Part shown: piece after piece, positions 51,871 through 60,903 of the stretch
How the letters are laid out: each line of letters starts with the position of its first letter
Position numbering within the stretch: position 1 is the first letter of the stretch
DNA from: Nocardioides sp.
GTDB taxonomy: Bacteria; Actinomycetota; Actinomycetes; Propionibacteriales; Nocardioidaceae
Direction: 5' to 3'
Length of the DNA stretch: 64,000 nucleotides
Assembly: GCF_029937575.1 (NCBI RefSeq)
Contig: NZ_JAPYPS010000003.1
Span: 63,554 to 127,553, forward strand
Notes under the pieces: model-generated
What the model was told of the DNA's origin: nothing
The model's database searches: none
The model's input: only the letters and a program-made list of their open reading frames with translations
Position numbers and translations under genes: made by a program

Positions 51871-53187
51871 TCACGCGGCTGCCCTCCGCGCATCGAGCAG
51901 CGCGCCGAGCCACGACCGCGCGGGCTCAGCGAGGACGTCGCACACCTCGTGCAGCAGCGGCTCGTCGGCCTCGGTGGCCAGGTCCGGCAGGGCATCGAGC
52001 ACCACCGGGTCGAGCAGCGCGGCGTGCAGCTGACTCACGGCGTCCCAGTCGTCCTCGCCGCACTCGGGGCAGAGGTCGTCGGGCTCGCCCAGGCACTGCG
52101 GGCAGTCGAACGGGTCCCTGGTCGACGCGCGGCAGACCTCTCGGGCGAGGAACAGCGTCCGGGTGACCACGTCGGAGAGATCGGCCGTCCCAGCCTCCTG
52201 TCCGTCTGTCCAGGACCACAGCACCGCCTCGACCACTGTGATCGGGATGTCACTCATCAGTCCGGTCCACTCAAGGGTGTCCGTGCGCACCACCTTGTCG
52301 CGCACGAGCCCGGAGTCCCGAAGGAGGTCGAGCCAGCGGGGCGGGTCGAGGGCGATGGCACGCGCCAGCGTGCCGGTCACCGGGAGCGGGGCGCTCTCGA
52401 ACATCCGCCCGTCGTCGGTCGGCACCAGGCGCCCGATCACGGACGAGCCGGGTAACAGGTGGACGGCCGATCCGATGTTGGGGAGCGTGATGGCCGCCTG
52501 ATCCTCCTTGTCGAGCCAGAGCGACGTCTCCGCCGACGACCCGAGGAAGGTGTAGCCACCCATGGGCGCGAGCGCCCAGTCGCGGATCCGGTCGGCTCGA
52601 GAGACCAGGTCGGCAGACACGCCGTCGGCGAGGAAGGCGTCGAGGCCGCCGAGCTCGAACAGGAAGGCCTGGCGATACACCCAGTCGTGCTCGCTCACCT
52701 GGGCCGGATGCTCGGCACCGCGGTCGCCCTCGCTCACCTCCGGCAGCGCGAGTGCGGGCCCCCGCAGCTCGCACGCGACCTCGATGGCGCGCGCCGAGCG
52801 CGATCTCGGCCCCAGCCCGCGCTCGGCCTCGTCGAGGTAGTGCAACGCCTGCGCCAGGATCCAGCGCGACACGGCCCACCCGGGCGTGAGCTCACCGAGC
52901 AGGTCGAGCTGGTGCAGACGGTAGACCCGCGAGGGACTCCAGAATGGACCCCCCTCGGGCGCGAACGGCCGCCGCCGGATGGCGGCCAGGGCGGCCGCCG
53001 CGTCACCCCGGCTCTCGGCCTCGTTGGCATCCTGCATCGCCCACAGCCACGGCTCCATGCCGGCGAGCGGGTGGGGAGACTCCGGCGTCGGGAGCATCAG
53101 GGACGTCGACGGCCCTGGCTGCTGCCGCGCGCGCCTCCCCTGCCGTCGCTGCGCCTGGGACTGTCGCGGCCGCCTGCGGTTCGACAT
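51871..53187 (-). CDS. unknown protein of tandem pair, with CPxC zinc site
   Basis: 438 residues. The N-terminus is Arg/Gln-rich (MSNRRRPRQSQAQRRQGRR). The body shares a core with the product of the upstream gene: GGYTFLG, a GRLVPTDDGRMFESAPLPV strand block and AIALDPPRWLDLLR. It then carries FDCPQCLGEPDDLCPECGE, a four-Cys zinc-binding site absent from its paralogue. It closes with a helical region (HAALLDPVVLDALPDLATE). No family is recognised. It lies convergent with jetD and 6 bp after its paralogue, so the two form an operon. A role in the defence island is possible but unproven. Confidence 0.75.
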   Translation of the reverse strand: MSNRRRPRQSQAQRRQGRRARQQPGPSTSLMLPTPESPHPLAGMEPWLWAMQDANEAESRGDAAAALAAIRRRPFAPEGGPFWSPSRVYRLHQLDLLGELTPGWAVSRWILAQALHYLDEAERGLGPRSRSARAIEVACELRGPALALPEVSEGDRGAEHPAQVSEHDWVYRQAFLFELGGLDAFLADGVSADLVSRADRIRDWALAPMGGYTFLGSSAETSLWLDKEDQAAITLPNIGSAVHLLPGSSVIGRLVPTDDGRMFESAPLPVTGTLARAIALDPPRWLDLLRDSGLVRDKVVRTDTLEWTGLMSDIPITVVEAVLWSWTDGQEAGTADLSDVVTRTLFLAREVCRASTRDPFDCPQCLGEPDDLCPECGEDDWDAVSQLHAALLDPVVLDALPDLATEADEPLLHEVCDVLAEPARSWLGALLDARRAAA

Positions 53188-53193
53188 ACCGCC

Positions 53194-54366
53194 TCACCCC
53201 GCCAGCTCGTCGGAGGCGGGACTCGCGTCGATCATCCACAGAGCCTGCTCGCAGACGCCGCGAGCGTGTCCCGGCAGCTCGTGGGACAGGGCGCGCCAGG
53301 CCGCGGCGTAGGTCGGCGTCGCGAACCGGCTCACGAGGCGTTCGCTGGTCAGCTCGTCGAGCATCAGCTCGGCGATCAGGTGCCGACCTGCGCTCAGGGA
53401 GTCCGGGTCGGTGGCGATCAGCAGCGCGGCCGCGAGCGCCTCGGCGACCATGGTGTGCGGCGCACGCGGAAGGCGCTGGTCCAGCGGAAAGCCGAGCAGG
53501 TCGACCCAGGCGTGCTGAGGCAGGTCGGCGCTGACCGACCGCTCGGACAGGTGCGCGAAGGCCGGCTCCAGCGCACGCGAGCGGGTACGGGCGGCGATCA
53601 CGTCGAGCCAGCGCTCGGGTTGGGCGGCGACCTCGCGCGCGATGCGCGCATCGACCGGCAGGGGTTGCCAATCGAAGAGCTTGCCGGGACCCCAGGTGGT
53701 CGGCACGATCCGACCCAGGACGTAGGTGCCGGTCGGCCGATAGCTGGTGAAGCCGAGGTCGAGCAGCTCGTGCTCCTCACCGCTGACGGCATCGGCAACG
53801 GTCAGCACGTCGCCATCGGCACCGACCACCTGGTAGCCACCGATCTGCGAGGTGATCCACTCGACGACGTGCTCGCCCTTGGTCAGCGCCGCTTGCGCCT
53901 CGGGCATGGTGAGCAGCTCGTCGAAGCCTCCGCGGTCGTAGACGTCGACCTGACGCACCACCCAGTCGCAGCCGTAGATCATCGCGCCGACCTGCTCCGG
54001 GTGATCACAGTCCATGGCATCGAAGGGGATGCCGTGCGGGTAGAGCAGGGGCACGACGTGCTGCAGCACCCGCCCCGATCGCCGCGGCTGGCCGTAGAGC
54101 TCCAACCGGTGGGCCAGCACGGTGAGGAAGCGCGTCACCAACCAGGGCGGGGCATCCTCGCCGAGATCGGCGAGGACCCGCAGCATCGCCCCGTGGTGGG
54201 ACTCGGCGAACATCGGCACCGAGCGGTGGTGGTCGAAGGCTGCTCGCCAGTCGCCGCGCAGCTCAGCGGCGCATGCCTGTTCGACCGCAACCTCGTGATC
54301 GAAGGTCATCTGGCTGGCGACGGAGCGGAAGGGATGGGATGGGTTCGAATGAGGTGACCGAGACAT
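53194..54366 (-). CDS. unknown protein of tandem pair, paralogue without zinc site
   Basis: 390 residues from ATG 54366; an in-frame ATG at 54309 (MTFDHEVAVEQACAAELRG) may be the true start. The first 110 residues are TPR-like helices (ACAAELRGDWRAAFDHHR). The middle matches the paralogue: ITSQIGGYQVVGADGD, GTYVLGRIVPTTWGPGKLF, then PLPVDARIAREVAAQPERWLDVI. The C-terminal helices include WVDLLGFPLDQRLPRAPHTM. It has no Cys cluster. The gene pair is transcribed toward Wadjet and starts beside a decayed interval. Function is unknown. Confidence 0.75.
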   Translation of the reverse strand: MSRSPHSNPSHPFRSVASQMTFDHEVAVEQACAAELRGDWRAAFDHHRSVPMFAESHHGAMLRVLADLGEDAPPWLVTRFLTVLAHRLELYGQPRRSGRVLQHVVPLLYPHGIPFDAMDCDHPEQVGAMIYGCDWVVRQVDVYDRGGFDELLTMPEAQAALTKGEHVVEWITSQIGGYQVVGADGDVLTVADAVSGEEHELLDLGFTSYRPTGTYVLGRIVPTTWGPGKLFDWQPLPVDARIAREVAAQPERWLDVIAARTRSRALEPAFAHLSERSVSADLPQHAWVDLLGFPLDQRLPRAPHTMVAEALAAALLIATDPDSLSAGRHLIAELMLDELTSERLVSRFATPTYAAAWRALSHELPGHARGVCEQALWMIDASPASDELAG

Positions 54367-54440
54367 GACTCGAGCCTGCGCCGAGCCGACGGTCGTCGCC
54401 AGGGGGTCCTGGCAATCTGTGGACAACCACGCTCAGATCC

Positions 54441-54566
54441 GGATCCGCGTCGGAGCTGGGACCGGACGGCTACGAGGTAGCCGTCGTCCACGAAGGGTTC
54501 GGGGGTGCGGCCAGCTACCAGATGCGCCAACGTCTACCCAGCGGCAACATCAACTTCAAGGACTAG
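54441..54566 (+). pseudogene. C-terminal remnant of an unknown gene
   Basis: The frame ending at the TAG 54564-54566 reads like real protein (GPDGYEVAVVHEGFGGA, then SYQMRQRLPSGNINFKD) but has no usable start codon upstream. It looks like the tail of a lost gene. Family unknown. The 676-bp interval 54367-55042 otherwise holds only the next two entries. Confidence 0.35.
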
Positions 54567-54569
54567 CAT

Positions 54570-54725
54570 GTGCGGATGAAGACCATCACGGGCCGCACAC
54601 GAACCCTGCTGATAGTCGCCATGACACTCGTTGTGGCCTACCTGATCGCGCTTCTGTTGCTTCACACGGCGTTCGTGTCAAGCAACAGCGGCGTGAGTGA
54701 GCGCGTCACGGTCGGACCGAGATAG
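54570..54725 (+). CDS. small single-pass membrane peptide
   Basis: 51 residues from GTG 54570, 7 nt after AAGGA; ATG 54576 is an alternative. One strong helix (LLIVAMTLVVAYLIALLLL) lies between a basic N-terminus (MKTITGRTRT) and a short Ser-rich tail. Codon use is AT-richer than around it. It may be a real membrane peptide or part of a decayed gene. Confidence 0.4.
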   Translation: MRMKTITGRTRTLLIVAMTLVVAYLIALLLLHTAFVSSNSGVSERVTVGPR

Positions 54726-54802
54726 TCCAAACCCACCGTACGATCCTGCGGCCCGGTGCTGCGAAGGGATCGTGGGTTTCCCAGAGCTGACTTCTCGCGG
54801 GG

Positions 54803-55005
54803 GACGGTCTCACCGTGGCCGCGATGTGGCGTGCCTACGCCAGCATCGAGCCCGACGCGGGGTCGCCGCCGTCGACTACGCCCCAGCCGGATGGCCTGAT
54901 GACACCTACCCGATCGTGCGCAGGGTGCGGGTCGAGGCCGAGACGATCGCGGCCGATGGCCCACCTGACCTCCGGCGGGTCGATCCCTGGCAGCGGACGC
55001 GCTGA
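54803..55005 (+). pseudogene. frameshifted gene remnant
   Basis: One frame gives GDGLTVAAMWRAYASIEPDAG, and the frame shifted at about 54865 continues with VAAVDYAPAGWPDDTYPIV and ETIAADGPPDLRRVDPWQR to a stop at 55005. The two parts join into one plausible protein tail, so this looks like a frameshifted fragment of unknown family. Confidence 0.3.
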
Positions 55006-55042
55006 CGGCGCGCAGCTCTGGCCCGCAAGGCGACCCGTCAGC

Positions 55043-56443
55043 TCACGCCCCCGGCTCCTCGATCGCCTCCGAGCCGAAGCGCGCGGCATCGGCCGCCTGT
55101 CGTCCGTGCGCGTGACCGAGGGAGTCGTAGCCGCCGCGCACCGCGCTGCTGGTGACCGACTCGCCGTACCACTGCTCGAAGGCCTCCTCGACGGCGTCCT
55201 CACGGGCCCTCAGCACGGGCAGGTGCGCGCCGTCGCCGGCCTCGGCGAGCACCTCGTCGGTGACGCTGCGCAGTCGTTCACCGATGCGGTGGGCGTAGGC
55301 GAGGTAGAACGCCGAGCGGTACGACGCCCGCCGCGTGCGTGCGTGGGCCCCGCCACCTGCTGCGGTCAGTGCGTGCTGGGCCTGGACCAGGAGCGAGGTG
55401 AAGATCAGCTCGACGGCGCGCAGGTCGCCGGCGTACCCGACGACCGAGCTGAGACCCAGCCCGTCCAGGTAGATCGACCGGCAGCGGTGACCGGAGGCGA
55501 CAAGCTGCAGCAGCAGCGACTTGGCGTCGGCGTACGGCGCGTCGATCGGCACCCGGATCGTGCACGGGGCGTCGCTCGGCCCGGCCCGGTGGAGGACCGC
55601 CTGGTCGATGGCGTGCTTGGTCATCAGCTCGTGCGCCTTGGCGGTGAGGCTGTCGGCCTCGTCGTCGTACGACGTCGACTCGGCCTTGGCCAGGAGCTTG
55701 CGCACCCGACGCAGCACCGGGTCCTCGGCGCCGGTGTCGCTCGGCAGCCCCCGCACCGAGCGCCCCTGCCGACCCGGCGGCGGGATGAGGGTGTCGACGA
55801 CCGGCAGGTAGCCGATGGCCGCGAGCGCCCTGGCCACCTGGATCGCGGCCCACGCCCCGTCATGGCCCTGCTGGGTGATCCACAGCATCAGCCAGCCGTC
55901 GCGGGTGGGGATCTGGCGGCCTCCGAGCTCGGCGAGCTGGTCGGACCACCGCGGGTCGATCGCCTGACCGCCGCGCCGCGCGTGGTCGGCGTGGATCGCC
56001 AGCTCCACGACCTGCGCGGCCGCCTTGGTGGCCTTGCGCCGTGCCTGGCGGACGAGCTCAGCGGGCTGCCACCCGTGGCGCCAGAGCTGGTCGACGTACG
56101 ACGTGAGCAAGCTCTCGGCGAGCCGCGGCCCGGCGACCGGGTCGTCGCGCACCATCCGCTCTGCGAGCTTCTCCAGCTCGACGTCGTCCTTGCGTCGGGC
56201 GGCAGCTTCCATCGCCTCCCACCGCGTCTCGGGCACGGAGCGACGCGGCGGCTCGAACGGCCGATCCCTGCCGCCCGAGGGATCCCCGAAGGAATGGGCG
56301 GACGGATCACCGAAGGGGTTGCGGAAGGGAGCACCGAACGAGTCGTCGTAGCCGCCTGACGACCCACCCGCACGCCCACCACGCTGACCTGCCTTGCGTG
56401 CCTTGGCCTTCGCGGCCCTGCGGGCCTTGTTGTTCTTCCCCAT
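55043..56443 (-). CDS. DUF2786 domain protein
   Basis: 466 residues from ATG 56443. It starts with a basic nucleolar-like tail (MGKNNKARRAAKAKARKAG) and a Gly/Asp/Phe-rich linker. A helical domain follows. The DUF2786 motif is VLRRVRKLLAKAESTSYDDEADSLTAKAHELM, with the K-x-L-A-K-A-E-S/T pattern. DUF2786 proteins are common in actinobacteria and phages and of unknown role; a link to DNA or restriction has been suggested only by neighbourhood. The C-terminal half is alpha/beta with IYLDGLGLSSVVGYAGDLRA. It lies between the decayed interval and the NERD gene; the 266 bp after 56443 hold no feature I recognise. Confidence 0.75.
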   Translation of the reverse strand: MGKNNKARRAAKAKARKAGQRGGRAGGSSGGYDDSFGAPFRNPFGDPSAHSFGDPSGGRDRPFEPPRRSVPETRWEAMEAAARRKDDVELEKLAERMVRDDPVAGPRLAESLLTSYVDQLWRHGWQPAELVRQARRKATKAAAQVVELAIHADHARRGGQAIDPRWSDQLAELGGRQIPTRDGWLMLWITQQGHDGAWAAIQVARALAAIGYLPVVDTLIPPPGRQGRSVRGLPSDTGAEDPVLRRVRKLLAKAESTSYDDEADSLTAKAHELMTKHAIDQAVLHRAGPSDAPCTIRVPIDAPYADAKSLLLQLVASGHRCRSIYLDGLGLSSVVGYAGDLRAVELIFTSLLVQAQHALTAAGGGAHARTRRASYRSAFYLAYAHRIGERLRSVTDEVLAEAGDGAHLPVLRAREDAVEEAFEQWYGESVTSSAVRGGYDSLGHAHGRQAADAARFGSEAIEEPGA

Positions 56444-56709
56444 CGTCACACCCGATCGGTCGAGGTTGCTGGCGGATCGGACGATACTCGCGAACCCGCG
56501 CTGGCACGGACGCTCTCCACAGCCAGTAGGGCCAGGTCGGTGCCGGCGACCGCCTCGACCATCCTGAGCGCCGTGTCGCACCCCCCCGCGCCGCCGGCAC
56601 CGCGCAGCGTTCATGCGCAGTAGCAGGTGCGCCCCGGCGTCGCTGGGCCCTGCCTCGATTGAGGGGGGCGGGACGCAGCACCTTCGCCGACGTACGTGCC
56701 GGCAGCTGG

Positions 56710-57603
56710 CTAGGGCTGCGCGGAGCGGGACCGCTTCCGCTCTCGCGCTTGCTTCGTCTTCTCCGTTCCAACGCTCGGGGCATCGGTAGAGCCGCTCACC
56801 GGATCCGTGGACGCGTCGGGTTGCAGGCTGGAGGTAAAGAGTTCAGCCATGCCCGTCGCGGCCTTTGCGAAGATCTGCGGCTGCGTCGCCAGAGCGACCA
56901 GAAGCGCAACCACACACAGGAGCTTGAGCAGGTCAGCGGAGATCCCGGACCGACGGGCTCTCTCAGCACTCTGAGCAGGACGAGCAGCCGCTTGTGGTCG
57001 GGGGAGCTTCGCACTCTCGCGCCGGCCCGCCCCGGTCGGCGCACTGACGGCAGCGGACGCCAGTCGAGTCCGCACCTGATCTGCCAGTTCGGGCAGTGAC
57101 CTCTCGTGCACAACCGGTGGCAGCGAGAGTAGGTAGTCACGGAGATCTGACACCGATCGGACGACGATCGATCCCGCCATCCCCGAGACGCGGCTGTCGC
57201 CGGCGAGGCACAGGATGCCCCGAGTGACAGCGGCCCCGGTGGGCAACAGCACGCCCGCCACCGCACTGGCAGCCGCATCGACCCCGGAGACAGCACTGAG
57301 GCGACTACGTCCGGCCTGACGGAGGTGGCCGTCGCGTAGCGTCACCGCCCCGGACCAGTTCTTGGCGTCGATGACGAAGACTCCCGGCGGCCCCACCGCG
57401 ACGTGATCAATGTTGGCACGGGGCCGGCCGGGCCAAGCAACGTCGTGCAGAACGGTCCAGTACTGCTGAGGAAGCGCATCGAGGGCCTCACCTGTGGCCC
57501 GCTCGCCGTCGGCTCCGCGCTGCCAGAGTTCGGCGGACCGTTGCAGCCGAGCTGCCTTCTCGCGCATGCGGCGGGCGACAGCCTCTGCCGACTCTCCGGC
57601 CAC
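56710..57603 (-). CDS. NERD-domain membrane nuclease
   Basis: 297 residues from GTG 57603, chosen because the paralogue at 40830 starts the same way (VAGES). The NERD core is intact: GADGERATGEALDAL, VLHDVAWPGRPRANIDHVAVG and the catalytic VIDAKNWSG with D and K of the PD-(D/E)xK fold. A C-terminal membrane helix (ISADLLKLLCVVALLVAL) would anchor the nuclease, ending in a Lys/Arg-rich tail. It is divergent from the PLD-helicase gene with 148 bp between starts. NERD proteins are predicted to process DNA, often in defence loci. Confidence 0.82.
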   Translation of the reverse strand: MAGESAEAVARRMREKAARLQRSAELWQRGADGERATGEALDALPQQYWTVLHDVAWPGRPRANIDHVAVGPPGVFVIDAKNWSGAVTLRDGHLRQAGRSRLSAVSGVDAAASAVAGVLLPTGAAVTRGILCLAGDSRVSGMAGSIVVRSVSDLRDYLLSLPPVVHERSLPELADQVRTRLASAAVSAPTGAGRRESAKLPRPQAAARPAQSAERARRSGISADLLKLLCVVALLVALATQPQIFAKAATGMAELFTSSLQPDASTDPVSGSTDAPSVGTEKTKQARERKRSRSAQP

Positions 57604-57751
57604 GTGAGTCTCCGATGGGGTGGGGGGACAGCAGGTTAGGACGAGATCCACGACTTGGGGCCCCGAACGCTGAAAGTGACCGCATGTGGTCCTCGCCAGC
57701 CGTTTCGCGCCAGCAGCCGCGGGAACCAGCTCAAGCTGCCAAGCTGTACGA

Positions 57752-60700
57752 GTGAGTGACACAGGGCTTCCAGCAGGCCTCCATGAGTCACTCCTGACGC
57801 ATGGGCTCCGGGACGCGCTCGATGCAGGGCTCGACATCGAGTCCGTCCTGCGCGTCGTCGACCCGGCTGACGCGCCCCACGTCCTGAGCCGCCACATCGG
57901 CGAGCTCACCCGGCGCGCTCTCGAACGCACCACCGACCCCACAGCACGTCTCACGCTCATCAACGGACTGCTCGGTCAGCTGGATGACGTGGCCGATCCG
58001 GTGTCCGCACCGGCCACTCAGTTGCTGCGCCTCGCTCCGCCGCCGGCACCAGGCATCACGACGTACGCAGAGACCCGGCCCTCCACACCCCTGTCGGACG
58101 CCGCGCTGATGACGAACGCCAAGGGCGACCCCAGCCTCGGCGCGGAGCTCAAGGCGGAGATCGAGACGGCAGACGAGGTGGATCTGCTGTGCGCGTTCGT
58201 GAAGTGGCACGGACTACGACTGCTCGAGCCCGAGCTGCAACGGCTCCGAGAGCGTGGCGCCCCGCTGCGGGTCATCACCACGACGTACATGGGGTCGACC
58301 GAGCGGCTGGCGCTCGACCGGCTGGTGCGCGAGCTCGGAGCGGAGGTGCGCATCCAGTACGACGCTGCCCGCACGCGACTGCACGCCAAGGCATGGATGT
58401 TTCGTCGCAACACCCGCTTCGATACCGCCTACGTCGGATCCTCGAACTTGTCCCGCGCGGCTCTCCTCGACGGCGTCGAGTGGAACGTCCGACTGTCGCA
58501 CGTCGCGACTCCCGCCCTGCTCGTGAAGTTCCGCGGGACCTTCGACACCTACTGGAACGACGACTCCTACGAGCTCTACGACCCGGACGTCGATGCCGAT
58601 CGTCTCGACGACGCCCTCGCCGAGGCCTCCGGCCGCACGAGTCACAACCGCGTGACCATTTCTCTGTCGGGTCTGGAAGTCACACCGTTCGCCTACCAGC
58701 AGCAGATGCTCGACGACCTCGCCGCCGAGCGCTCCGTGCACGGTCGGCATCGCAACCTCGTCGTCGCGGCCACGGGGACGGGCAAGACCGTGGTCGCAGC
58801 CCTCGACTACCGGCGCTTGTGTGGCGACGTCGCGGCGGCAGACAGGCCGTCGCTGCTCTTCGTGGCGCATCGTTGGGAGATCCTCGAACAGTCGCTGCGC
58901 ACCTACCGTGAAGTACTGGGCGACCAGGACTTCGGTGAGCTCTACGTCGGCGGTACCCGGCCCGAGCGTTGGCAGCACGTCTTCGCGAGCGTCCAGTCGC
59001 TGACGTCGTACGGCGTCGACAAGCTGCCGCCGAACCACTTCGAGATCGTGGTGGTCGACGAGTTCCATCACGCCCAAGCGTCGACCTACCGGCGGATTCT
59101 GGAGCATCTCGCCCCACGCGAGCTGCTGGGTCTCACCGCGACCCCCGAACGCGGCGACGGGATCGACGTACGCACCCTCTTCGACGGCCGCACCGCGACC
59201 GAGCTCCGACTGTGGGATGCCCTCGGGGCCGACCTGCTGTGCCCCTTCCACTACTTCGCGGTCGCGGACGGCACCGATCTGCGCACCATCAGCTGGAGTC
59301 GCGGCCGCTACGACGAGCACGAGCTGTCGGCGGTCTACACGGGCAACAACGCACGCGCCACCGCTGTGCTCAAGCAGCTGCGCGACAAGGTGCTCGACCT
59401 CGGGCAGATGCGGGCGTTGGGGTTCTGCGTGAGCGTGGCCCATGCGCGGTTCATGGCGGAGACGTTCGTGAAGGCCGGGATCCCCGCGCTGGCGGTGAGC
59501 GCCGAGACGTCTCGGCCGGATCGTGAGCGTGCGCTCCAGGATCTCAAGGATCGTCGCGTCAACGTGCTCTTCGCCGCCGACCTCTTCAACGAGGGTCTCG
59601 ATCTCCCCGACGTCGACACGGTGCTGTTCCTGCGACCCACCGAGAGTGCCACGATCTTCCTGCAGCAGCTGGGCCGCGGGCTACGGCGTACTCGCCACAA
59701 GGCCGTCCTGACCGTGCTCGATTTCGTGGGACACCACCGCAAGGAGTTTCGCTTCGACATGAAGCTTCGCGCGCTGACCGGTCAGACACGGCGTGGCTTG
59801 GAGCGCGACGTCGAACGTGGCTTCCCGTTTCTCCCGGCCGGCTGCCAGATCGTGATGGACAAGCAGTCGCAGACGATCGTCCTGGAGAACATCCGCGGGC
59901 AGATCGCCAACCGTTGGCCGCAGCTGGTCGCCGAGCTGCGGTCGTACGGCGAGCACGACCTGCGCTCCTTCATGCACGAGTCCGGCATCGAGTTGGCCGA
60001 CATCCTGCGCGGCGATCGCTCGTGGACGCGCTTGCGCCGCGAGGCCGGCCTACCCACGGCCGACGGCTCGTCCGAGGAGGCCCGCCTGCTCAAGCGGATC
60101 CGGGCCTTCGCGCACGTCGACGACGCTGTGCGCGCGGAGGGCTACGCCCGCCTGCTGGACGGCTCGGCGGCGTACGACGAGCTGAGCGCGACGGAGCAGC
60201 GTGTCGCACGGATGCTCTTCTTCTCCCTCTGGCCAGACGCCGGCGGCCATGCGTCCTACGAGTCCGGCTTGGAGTCCTTGCGGGGCGAAGCAGCCTCCAC
60301 CGCTGAGCTCACGGCGGTCGTCGACATCGCCTTCGAGGGGAGCCGGCACGAGGTCGCGCCCCTCGCCGGTGGCCTCGAGGACGTTCCGCTGCGGGTGCAC
60401 GCGCGCTACCAACGCGAGGAGATCCTCGCCGCGCTCGACTACGCGAGCCTCGATCGGCGACCGACCAGCGTCATGCAGGGAGTCGCGTACGCCGAGGCTC
60501 TCAACGTCGACATCCTCTTCGTGACCCTGACGAAGTCCGAGGCCGACTACTCCCCCACCACCATGTATCGCGACTACCCGGTCAGTCCGACACTGTTCCA
60601 CTGGGAGTCGCAGTCGACGACGTCACTGGCCTCGCCGACCGGGCAGCGCTACGTGAACGGCACCAGCACGGTGCTGCTCTTCGTGAGGCACGAGCAGAGG

Positions 60701-60847
60701 GACGAGTACGGGACGTCGTCGTACCTGTTCCTCGGTCAGGCGCTCTACCAATCGCATGTCGGGGAGCGGCCGCTGGCGATCACGTGGCGGCTCGAGCACG
60801 CCATGCCGAGCGAGTTCTTCGCCTCGGCCAGCATCGCTGCTGGGTAG
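57752..60847 (+). CDS. PLD nuclease-helicase-DUF3427 protein
   Basis: 1031 residues from GTG 57752. The N-terminal third is a phospholipase-D-like nuclease with one HxK motif (H211, K213 in TRLHAKAWMF), followed by SSNLSRAAL. An SF2 helicase core follows: Walker A in AATGTGKTVVAAL (K345), DEFHH (D436-H440), LLGLTATPERGDG and motif VI QQLGRGLRRT. The C-terminal about 300 residues match DUF3427 (VPLRVHARYQREEILAALDY, then LFHWESQSTTSLASPTG). The three-part design is known in bacterial defence loci and probably senses or degrades foreign DNA. The single HxK implies a dimer for PLD activity. Confidence 0.92.
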   Translation: MSDTGLPAGLHESLLTHGLRDALDAGLDIESVLRVVDPADAPHVLSRHIGELTRRALERTTDPTARLTLINGLLGQLDDVADPVSAPATQLLRLAPPPAPGITTYAETRPSTPLSDAALMTNAKGDPSLGAELKAEIETADEVDLLCAFVKWHGLRLLEPELQRLRERGAPLRVITTTYMGSTERLALDRLVRELGAEVRIQYDAARTRLHAKAWMFRRNTRFDTAYVGSSNLSRAALLDGVEWNVRLSHVATPALLVKFRGTFDTYWNDDSYELYDPDVDADRLDDALAEASGRTSHNRVTISLSGLEVTPFAYQQQMLDDLAAERSVHGRHRNLVVAATGTGKTVVAALDYRRLCGDVAAADRPSLLFVAHRWEILEQSLRTYREVLGDQDFGELYVGGTRPERWQHVFASVQSLTSYGVDKLPPNHFEIVVVDEFHHAQASTYRRILEHLAPRELLGLTATPERGDGIDVRTLFDGRTATELRLWDALGADLLCPFHYFAVADGTDLRTISWSRGRYDEHELSAVYTGNNARATAVLKQLRDKVLDLGQMRALGFCVSVAHARFMAETFVKAGIPALAVSAETSRPDRERALQDLKDRRVNVLFAADLFNEGLDLPDVDTVLFLRPTESATIFLQQLGRGLRRTRHKAVLTVLDFVGHHRKEFRFDMKLRALTGQTRRGLERDVERGFPFLPAGCQIVMDKQSQTIVLENIRGQIANRWPQLVAELRSYGEHDLRSFMHESGIELADILRGDRSWTRLRREAGLPTADGSSEEARLLKRIRAFAHVDDAVRAEGYARLLDGSAAYDELSATEQRVARMLFFSLWPDAGGHASYESGLESLRGEAASTAELTAVVDIAFEGSRHEVAPLAGGLEDVPLRVHARYQREEILAALDYASLDRRPTSVMQGVAYAEALNVDILFVTLTKSEADYSPTTMYRDYPVSPTLFHWESQSTTSLASPTGQRYVNGTSTVLLFVRHEQRDEYGTSSYLFLGQALYQSHVGERPLAITWRLEHAMPSEFFASASIAAG

Positions 60848-60868
60848 CCGCAATTCACCCACAAGGCT

Positions 60869-60896
60869 TGCCTGTCGAACATATGTTCGATACACT
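60869..60896 (+). promoter_or_regulatory. promoter of the SOS-controlled HNH gene
   Basis: TTGCCT (60869-60874) and TACACT (60891-60896) are separated by exactly 16 bp. Those 16 bp are the LexA box. The ATG at 60904 is 7 nt after the -10 and no Shine-Dalgarno is present, so a leaderless mRNA is likely. Confidence 0.65.
60875..60890. promoter_or_regulatory. perfect SOS (LexA) box
   Basis: TCGAACATATGTTCGA is a perfect 16-bp palindrome matching the actinobacterial SOS consensus TCGAAC-N4-GTTCGA at every fixed position. It fills the whole spacer between the -35 and -10, so LexA would block RNA polymerase directly. Confidence 0.88.
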
Positions 60897-60903
60897 GGTA
60901 CTC

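Noticed and set aside
60883..60903. ATG 60883 as start of the HNH gene
   Set aside because: It lies inside the SOS box and upstream of the -10 element, so it would not be transcribed from this promoter; ATG 60904 is preferred.
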